Positions 5,158 to 9,941 of a stretch of DNA of 9,941 nucleotides are shown here, piece by piece. The stretch is taken from positions 1 through 9,941 of the forward strand of contig SXWC01000086.1 in the NCBI GenBank assembly GCA_005789975.1, given 5' to 3'. The position numbers were made by a program, and so were the translations under genes. The notes beneath the pieces were generated by a model, which saw only the letters and a list, made by a program, of their open reading frames with translations, was not told the DNA's origin and searched no databases. Source of the DNA: Planctomycetaceae bacterium. Lineage in GTDB: Bacteria > Planctomycetota > Planctomycetia > Pirellulales > UBA1268. Numbering within the stretch: position 1 is the stretch's first letter; the number at the start of each line of letters is the position of its first letter.

Positions 5158-6972
5158 ATGGCCCACCTCGCGCTCGCGCTCGATGCCGATCCGCTCCGCC
5201 GCGAGCGGTTTGTGGCGGGCGTGCGCCGACTGTTCGCTGAACTCCCCGGCGCGACGATCTCCGAGGAACGGCACGACTCGCTGGCCTGCGTGTGGGTGAC
5301 GGGACCGCGGGCGCCCGTGAGCGTGCACCGTGATGCGGACGGCCTCGCCATCTTCATCGGCTACGGCATCGCCGACGACGGCCGCCGGATCACGGCCCGC
5401 GACCTCGCGGACGACTGGCTCGCCCCCGCAGGCCGGCCGCGGGTGCACGACGGCTACCATGTCGGCCTGGCCTGGTCGCGCGACCACGGGCTCGCCGCCG
5501 GCGTCGATCCCATGGGGGTGTTTCCGTTTCAGTGGACCCAGTTCGGCACCGGCGCCGACGCGCCGCTCGTGGCCGCCACCACGCCGGCGGCGTTCGGCTG
5601 CCATCCGCTCTTCGACGCGACGATCGACCGCCGCGGACTCGCCGGAATCCTCCTGGTGCATGGGGCATTTCTCAACCGGCCGCTGGTTGCCGGCACGCGG
5701 CGGCTGTCGAAGGGCCATCTGCTCCGCTGGTCGCCCCATCGCGCCGCCGAGGAGCAGCTCGTCTACCGGTTTTCCGGCTCGCCACCCCCGGCCGGCGAGA
5801 CTCCCGAGGAGATGCGGGCGCGGATCCAGCTGGCCCTCGGATCGGCGATCCGCCGGCACCGACCGCCCGGCGACGATTCATCGCTATTGCTCTCGGGCGG
5901 CCTCGATTCACGACTCGTCGCCGCGACGCTCGTCGATCAGGGCATCGCGACGAAGGCGGTCGCACTCGGCCGCGACGACGACTTCGAGGTGATCGCCGCC
6001 GCCGCGGTCGCCGGCCGGCTGGGCATGCCATTCGAGGTGGTCTCCGCCGAATCGCCCGAGGGATTTGCGGAGCGAAACCGGAGGGCGGCCCGGTTTCTCC
6101 AGTTGACGACGGCCTCGTTGGGCGACGACTTCGCGGAGAGTTTCGCCCTCGCCAAGCCGCCGGGCCGGTATGTCTGGTCGGGCTTCATCTTCGATTGGAC
6201 CTTCGAGCCCGTGTCGTTCGCCGACGGCCGCGACCCCGAGACGGGAGCGTGGGCCGTCGAGGGCATGATCGCCTACATGAACCGCTGGGGGATCCCGATG
6301 GCCCGCCTGCCCGAACTGCTGGGCGACGACGGGCCTTCCCTGCGCGACACGCTGATCGCGGACCTCCGGGCTAAGTGCCTGGGCGGCGAGGATCGACCCG
6401 AAATCGAAGCCTGTCGAATCCGCTGGGATCAACGCATCCGCAACCATGTGGCGATGGCCTGTCACGCCATGACCTTCCGGGCCTGGCCGCTGATGCCGGC
6501 GACCGATCGTTGCTTGAACGAGGCCGTCCTGGGATTGCCACCCCCCGCCTTCCGAGGCCGCGGGCTCGAGCGGGCGATCCTCCGCCGGATGCGTCCCGAC
6601 CTCTGCGACGTGCCGCTCGACACCAACTCGTTTCGATTCGACCCGCTGACCGGCGACCCTTCGTGGCTCGGGAAGCTCGCGGCATCCGTGAGGGGCCGGC
6701 TGCGGCGGCTCTACTGGCAGCGGTTCAGGCGCCGTGATCCAAGACGCTACGAGCGGCTCTTCAACGTGGACCATCCGCGCTGGATGGCGGTGCGCCGCGA
6801 CGTCGAACCGCTGCGGCCGCTCCTCCACCGCCACCTCGATCCGCGGCTCGTGGCGGAACTCCTGCCGCCACCGGACGTCCGGACCAACTTCGCCAATCCG
6901 GTGAACACAGGGGGCGCGATCCGCTTGCTGCTCACGCTGGCCATCGTGCTCGAGGGCCTCGATCACCCGTAG
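5158..6972 (+). CDS. Asparagine-synthetase-like amide ligase with inactive glutaminase domain
   Basis: 604-residue member of the asparagine synthetase B superfamily. The C-terminal synthetase domain has the ATP-pyrophosphate loop LLLSGGLDSRL (Ser246-Ser251), which binds ATP to form an acyl-adenylate, and a later RAWPLMPATDRCLNEAVLGLP block at about 441-461 that resembles the conserved R.PFLD region. The N-terminal 200 residues resemble the Ntn-hydrolase glutaminase fold in outline (GTRRLSKGHLL near 179-189), but residue 2 is alanine where active enzymes have the catalytic cysteine. No nearby upstream start supplies one. It therefore probably uses free ammonia, another amine donor, or a partner glutaminase. 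Such degenerate AsnB-like proteins are common in surface polysaccharide and peptide-natural-product clusters. Here the glycosyltransferase and pyruvyl transferase neighbours favour amidation of a sugar acid. A lasso-peptide-type cyclase is less likely, because no precursor or leader peptidase is visible. A basic tract (RGRLRRLYWQRFRRRDPRR) lies near 511-529. Confidence 0.85.
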   Translation: MAHLALALDADPLRRERFVAGVRRLFAELPGATISEERHDSLACVWVTGPRAPVSVHRDADGLAIFIGYGIADDGRRITARDLADDWLAPAGRPRVHDGYHVGLAWSRDHGLAAGVDPMGVFPFQWTQFGTGADAPLVAATTPAAFGCHPLFDATIDRRGLAGILLVHGAFLNRPLVAGTRRLSKGHLLRWSPHRAAEEQLVYRFSGSPPPAGETPEEMRARIQLALGSAIRRHRPPGDDSSLLLSGGLDSRLVAATLVDQGIATKAVALGRDDDFEVIAAAAVAGRLGMPFEVVSAESPEGFAERNRRAARFLQLTTASLGDDFAESFALAKPPGRYVWSGFIFDWTFEPVSFADGRDPETGAWAVEGMIAYMNRWGIPMARLPELLGDDGPSLRDTLIADLRAKCLGGEDRPEIEACRIRWDQRIRNHVAMACHAMTFRAWPLMPATDRCLNEAVLGLPPPAFRGRGLERAILRRMRPDLCDVPLDTNSFRFDPLTGDPSWLGKLAASVRGRLRRLYWQRFRRRDPRRYERLFNVDHPRWMAVRRDVEPLRPLLHRHLDPRLVAELLPPPDVRTNFANPVNTGGAIRLLLTLAIVLEGLDHP

Positions 6973-7010
6973 GAGCCGCGCACCCACCCGTCGCTCCCGC
7001 CGCGGGCTCC
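6972..7010. terminator. Imperfect inverted repeat between convergent genes, possible bidirectional terminator
   Basis: GGAGCCGCG (6972-6980, starting on the last base of the stop codon) can pair with CGCGGGCTCC (7001-7010) with one extra G, across a 20-base loop. It lies in the 63-base gap between the converging ends of the AsnB-like gene and the KAS III gene, where a terminator serving both strands would be expected. There is no T-tract on either side and the loop is long, so the call is tentative. Confidence 0.3.
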
Positions 7011-7035
7011 CTGGAGCAGCGCCTCCGCCGGCATT

Positions 7036-8169
7036 TCAGGCCGCGGCGTGGGCCTGCTGCGTGTGGACGGCCGTTGAACGCAGCAGGATGCAGCCCTGCA
7101 AGACCTCGGGACGGCCGGGGCTGCCGACCGCCGCGGTGGGGCAGGCGATGAGCCCCGCGATCCGGCCCCACGTGGTCTTGAGGGCGTGCGGCACCGAGCA
7201 GGCGCTGACGTTGCCCGTCCGCCGCGTGAGCCCGTTGATGAGTTCGCCGGTGACGCCGTGCTCGTCGAGCTTCATGCCGGTGAACCGCACGATTCCCGAA
7301 CCGGCCTGATGGGGCACGACGAAGTTGACGTCGCCGCCGGTGAGGCCCGTGCCGGCCAGCGCCTTGCCCACGGCCGACGACATCGCCCGCGGGGCTATCT
7401 CGGCGATCGCCATGCCGTCGAGCGAATAGACCAGCCGCTCGTCGGCCACGACCCTCCCGCCACCCGGCGTGGGCACGGCCACCCGCGGCCGGAGGTGAAA
7501 ATCGAACGCCGACCGCTCGGCGGCCTGCTTCTCGGCCACGGCATGCACGATCTCGAAATGGACCGGATGCCTGCGGCTGGTCGTGGGGGCCAGCAGCGTG
7601 GCGGAGGCCATGTCGCCAAACAGGCCGGCCGTCTGCCGGCAGCCGTAGTCGGTGATGCGGCTGATGCGGCTGGCGACGACGACGAGCACGAACTCGTCTT
7701 GCCGCAGGGCGAGCCGCGGGGCCCAGCGCCGACTGACGAGCTCGAACGCCCGGCTGTAGCCGCAGCAAAACCAGTTGATGCCGATGGTACGGCTGCGTCT
7801 GGCCCCGAGCTCGCGGGCCAGTTGCCGGGCCGCCCGACCCGGCCTCTCCACCGCCGCTGCGACCGGCGAGAGATGCCGGCGGGCCACCGAGGGAGGAAGA
7901 AAGGAGGGCGATACGAAGACGATCCCGCGGCAGTCGGCCAGATTGCAGCCGGTCTCACGCTGGAGTTGCCGGACGGCCTGCAGGCCCATCGTCAGCTCGT
8001 CGTCGAGCGAGATCCCCCGGGCCTCGATCCCGGTGTGGTGGGCGAACTTGCGGGGCATGGTGTCGCCGAACCAGTCGTTCTCCAACTCCCAGGGGGGCTG
8101 ATGAACCGAAATGGCGGCGATGCCGAGCGGCTGATGGCGGGGTGCGTCCATGCGTGGATGCCGTGTCAT
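7036..8169 (-). CDS. 3-oxoacyl-ACP synthase III (FabH/KAS III)-like condensing enzyme
   Basis: Thiolase-fold condensing enzyme of the KAS III type, which in the family joins an acyl-CoA (or acyl-ACP) primer to malonyl-ACP by decarboxylative condensation. With the start at 8169 it has 377 residues, slightly longer than typical FabH (about 320-330). The complete triad is visible: INWFCCGY with nucleophile Cys135 (aligned with FabH INAACAGF), VVPHQAGSGIVR with His287 (FabH PHQANxRI), and GNVSACSVPHAL with Asn320 (FabH GNTSAASVP). FGDMASATLL matches the FGDGAGA loop. The pair CysCys at the active site and an extended N-terminal region (IAAISVHQPPWELEN) differ from housekeeping FabH, and no other fatty-acid genes are adjacent, so a specialised lipid or polyketide role is possible. 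The frame stays open to 8415, but that extra part is not family-like and would overlap selO. ATGs at 8196, 8169 and 8151 are plausible, none with a Shine-Dalgarno. It is convergent with the glycan cassette and divergent from selO. Confidence 0.85.
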   Translation of the reverse strand: MTRHPRMDAPRHQPLGIAAISVHQPPWELENDWFGDTMPRKFAHHTGIEARGISLDDELTMGLQAVRQLQRETGCNLADCRGIVFVSPSFLPPSVARRHLSPVAAAVERPGRAARQLARELGARRSRTIGINWFCCGYSRAFELVSRRWAPRLALRQDEFVLVVVASRISRITDYGCRQTAGLFGDMASATLLAPTTSRRHPVHFEIVHAVAEKQAAERSAFDFHLRPRVAVPTPGGGRVVADERLVYSLDGMAIAEIAPRAMSSAVGKALAGTGLTGGDVNFVVPHQAGSGIVRFTGMKLDEHGVTGELINGLTRRTGNVSACSVPHALKTTWGRIAGLIACPTAAVGSPGRPEVLQGCILLRSTAVHTQQAHAAA

Positions 8170-8315
8170 CGGGGAGGGGTCGCAGAGGCCGTCCATGGCG
8201 ATCCGCGGCGGGAGTGTGGCGTGCGACGGCACCCGGGGCCAGCGAGAAATCAGCCCGTAAAACAGGCCACGACCCACGCCGGCCCCCCGCCCGTCGAGAC
8301 TCGCCGGCGAGCCGC

Positions 8316-8321
8316 TACAGT
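8316..8321 (+). promoter_or_regulatory. Candidate -10 element upstream of selO
   Basis: TACAGT in the 205-base divergent region (8170-8374) between the KAS III gene and selO resembles a -10 box and would place transcription start about 45-50 bases before the selO ATG. The position 17 bases upstream (GTCGAG) is a poor match to a -35 box. The rest of this region shows no gene, strong repeat or evident RNA structure. Weak call from a single short match. Confidence 0.2.
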
Positions 8322-8374
8322 GGATTCCGGCGGCGGCGGCGTCGCGAATCCCCGAGGTCCTGGAATCACGGCAC

Positions 8375-9847
8375 ATGCATCGGTCGATCGCGGACGCGGG
8401 CTGGAGGTTCGACAACTCCTATGCACGGCTCCCTGACACGCTCTTCACGCCCGCGACGGCCACGTTGGTGCGAAGCCCCGCGATCGTGGTCTTGAACCGG
8501 CCGCTCGCCGCCGACCTGGGGCTCGACGCCGAGGTGCTCGGGGCCGAAGGGGCCGCGGTGTTTGCCGGCAACGCGCCGCCGCCGGGAGCCATGCCGATCG
8601 CCCAGGCCTACGCCGGGCACCAGTTCGGCCAGTTCACCAACCTCGGTGACGGCCGGGCGATCCTGTTGGGGGAACACCTGACCCCCGACGACCGCCGCTT
8701 CGACATCCAACTCAAGGGCGCGGGCCGCACCCGCTACTCCCGCGGCGGTGACGGCCGCGCGGCGCTCGGCCCGATGCTCCGCGAGTTCGTCGTCAGCGAG
8801 GCGCTGCACGCCCTGGGAATTCCCACCACCCGCAGCCTCGCCGTCACCACGACGGGAGAGCTCGTCTTGCGGGAGGCCCCCCTGCCCGGCGCGGTGCTCA
8901 CGCGGGTCGCGGCGAGCCACATCCGCGTGGGCACGTTTCAATACGCGGCGGCCCTGGCCGGCCAGAGCCCGCTCCCGCCGCTGCTCGAACATGCCATCGC
9001 GCGACATGATCCGGAACTCGCCGGAGCCGACGACCCGGCCGTGGCCTTCCTCGAGGCGGTCGTTGAACGGCAGGCGGCGCTCGTGGCCCGGTGGATGCTC
9101 GTGGGCTTCGTGCATGGCGTGATGAACACCGACAACGTCGCGGTCTCGGGCGAGACGATCGACTATGGGCCCTGCGCGTTTCTCGACGCCTACGATCCGG
9201 CGACGGTCTTCAGTTCGATCGACCGCCAGGGCCGTTACGCCTACGCCAACCAGCCCACGATCACGCACTGGAATCTCGCCCGGCTCGCCGAGAGCCTGCT
9301 GCCGCTCGTGCAGGGTGATGAGGAAGCGGCGCTCGAGAGCGTGCAGCGGGTGCTCGGGACGTTTCCGGAGCGGTACGAGCGGCATCGCCTGGCAGGAGCC
9401 CGGGCAAAACTCGGACTGCTCGCGGAGGAGGACGGCGACGCCGGGCTGGTTGCGGCACTGCTCCAGCGGATGCACGAGACGCGGGCCGACTTCACGGCGA
9501 CCTTCGCGGCCCTCGCCCGCTGGGCGGAAGCGGGAATGTCGGCGGAGGAGCGGTGCGGCTCCCCCGACATCGAGGGCTGGTGCGACCTCTGGCGGGAGCG
9601 ACTCACGCGGCAGCCCGGCACGCTGGCGGAGGCGGCCGCGCGGATGCGGCGGGTCAACCCGGTCGTCATTCCGAGGAACCATCGCATCGAGGAGGCCCTT
9701 GCCGCGGCGGAGATGGGCGACTTCTCCCCGCTCCACCGGCTCGTCGCGGTGCTCCGCTCGCCCTTCGACGAGACACCGGAAAACCTGCCCTATCGTTCCG
9801 GGCCGCCGGCGGGCTGCGGCCCATACCGCACTTTTTGCGGCACCTGA
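8375..9847 (+). CDS. selO: SelO (YdiU) protein adenylyltransferase
   Basis: 490-residue SelO family protein, full length. SelO has a protein-kinase-like fold that binds ATP in a flipped orientation and transfers AMP to Ser, Thr or Tyr of target proteins; the bacterial enzyme has been linked to the oxidative stress response. Visible family features are AYAGHQFGQF (78-87), FDIQLKGAGRTRYSRGGDGR (109-128) with the nucleotide-binding Lys114, MLREF..SEALHALGIPTTRSL, then HGVMNTDN with Asp253 (proposed base) and Asn254 (metal ligand), and DYGPCAFLD with Asp263 as the DFG-equivalent metal ligand. The protein ends in YRTFCGT, whose cysteine stands where eukaryotic homologues carry selenocysteine; it is encoded as Cys here, and the gene stops at a normal TGA three codons later. 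The start is ATG 8375, preceded by a distant GAGG (8354-8357) that is probably not a ribosome binding site. Transcription is convergent with the tRNA gene at the window end. Confidence 0.97.
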   Translation: MHRSIADAGWRFDNSYARLPDTLFTPATATLVRSPAIVVLNRPLAADLGLDAEVLGAEGAAVFAGNAPPPGAMPIAQAYAGHQFGQFTNLGDGRAILLGEHLTPDDRRFDIQLKGAGRTRYSRGGDGRAALGPMLREFVVSEALHALGIPTTRSLAVTTTGELVLREAPLPGAVLTRVAASHIRVGTFQYAAALAGQSPLPPLLEHAIARHDPELAGADDPAVAFLEAVVERQAALVARWMLVGFVHGVMNTDNVAVSGETIDYGPCAFLDAYDPATVFSSIDRQGRYAYANQPTITHWNLARLAESLLPLVQGDEEAALESVQRVLGTFPERYERHRLAGARAKLGLLAEEDGDAGLVAALLQRMHETRADFTATFAALARWAEAGMSAEERCGSPDIEGWCDLWRERLTRQPGTLAEAAARMRRVNPVVIPRNHRIEEALAAAEMGDFSPLHRLVAVLRSPFDETPENLPYRSGPPAGCGPYRTFCGT

Positions 9848-9878
9848 TCCCGGACCATCGGGGGCGCCGGTCGATCAG

Positions 9879-9899
9879 CCGCCGGGCACGGTACGGCGG
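9879..9899. terminator. Short GC-rich hairpin between selO and the convergent tRNA gene
   Basis: CCGCCG (9879-9884) pairs with CGGCGG (9894-9899) across a 9-base loop. It sits in the 62-base gap between the selO stop and the tRNA 3' end, so it could serve either transcript, but neither side is followed by a T-run. The only T-run (TTTT on the minus strand, 9909-9906) comes directly after the tRNA. Tentative. Confidence 0.25.
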
Positions 9900-9909
9900 T
9901 TCGGCAAAA

Positions 9910-9941
9910 TGGGGCCGCTGGGACTCGAACCCAGGACCAAC
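9910..9941 (-). tRNA. 3' part of a tRNA gene (isotype undetermined), cut by the window edge
   Basis: Read on the minus strand, the last 32 bases give a tRNA 3' end. A stretch GTTGGTC (variable loop and end of the anticodon stem) leads to a T-arm with stem CTGGG / CCCAG closing the loop TTCGAGT, then the acceptor 3' strand CGGCCCC and discriminator base A. The 5' acceptor strand, outside the window, should read GGGGCCG. CCA is not encoded: the next bases are TTTTGCC, so the CCA end must be added by the nucleotidyltransferase. The anticodon is beyond position 9941, so the amino acid cannot be stated. Confidence 0.93.

Noticed and set aside
4128..5240. A 370-codon frame overlapping the PP-loop/pyruvyl transferase gene
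   Set aside because: It is an Arg/Pro-rich +1 shadow of a real coding region that is well supported by its motifs.
5158..6972. Lasso-peptide-type macrolactam synthetase
   Set aside because: AsnB-like lasso cyclases occur with a B-type leader peptidase/recognition protein and a small precursor gene. None is visible, and the neighbours are glycan enzymes.
8170..8415. Upstream extension of the KAS III frame on the minus strand
   Set aside because: The extra residues do not resemble the family and would overlap the selO start by 41 bases. An ATG at 8151-8196 fits the family's N-terminus.
7186..8436. A 416-codon plus-strand frame antisense to the KAS III gene
   Set aside because: No domain is recognisable and the composition is His/Arg/Gly-rich. 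The opposite strand has a complete Cys-His-Asn condensing enzyme.
1..9941. CRISPR array, insertion sequence, tandem repeats or phage genes
   Set aside because: No regularly spaced direct repeats, transposase or integrase motifs, or target-site duplications were seen on either strand.

Overview
The window is a very GC-rich stretch of bacterial chromosome with closely packed protein genes, no mobile elements and no CRISPR. The most likely source is a planctomycete, probably of the Pirellulales type. The reasons are the mitochondrial-like (spdEFG1-type) elongation factor G at the left edge, the near absence of clear Shine-Dalgarno sequences, a tRNA gene with no encoded CCA, and the mix of a CAAX-protease-related membrane protein, GluQ and SelO. 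This assignment is inferred from the sequence alone.

Left part (1-2188): the 5' part of an EF-G gene runs leftward off the window. Divergent from it is a probable two-gene unit: a CPBP/CAAX-protease-like membrane protein followed 3 bases later by a glutamyl-Q tRNA(Asp) synthetase (gluQ). The GluQ has lost all the usual zinc-ligand residues. A 175-base gap follows, which holds a perfect 11-bp inverted repeat.

Centre (2364-6972): three tightly spaced same-strand genes look like a cassette for building or decorating a surface glycan. They are a family 2 glycosyltransferase, a 627-residue fusion of a QueC-like PP-loop domain with a polysaccharide pyruvyl transferase domain, and an asparagine-synthetase-like amide ligase whose glutaminase domain lacks the catalytic N-terminal cysteine. 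Two different ATP-pyrophosphatase-type enzymes side by side suggest that a sugar or uronic acid is adenylated and then given a nitrogen (or another nucleophile) as well as a pyruvyl group. This cassette is the most novel part of the window.

Right part (7036-9941): a lone KAS III (FabH-like) condensing enzyme lies on the minus strand, convergent with the cassette. Divergent from it is selO (ydiU), a pseudokinase-fold protein AMPylase complete to its C-terminal cysteine tail. The window ends inside the 3' half of a minus-strand tRNA gene whose isotype cannot be read because the anticodon lies outside.

The many long ORFs in other frames, including one of 633 codons antisense to the left part, are best explained as high-GC shadows.
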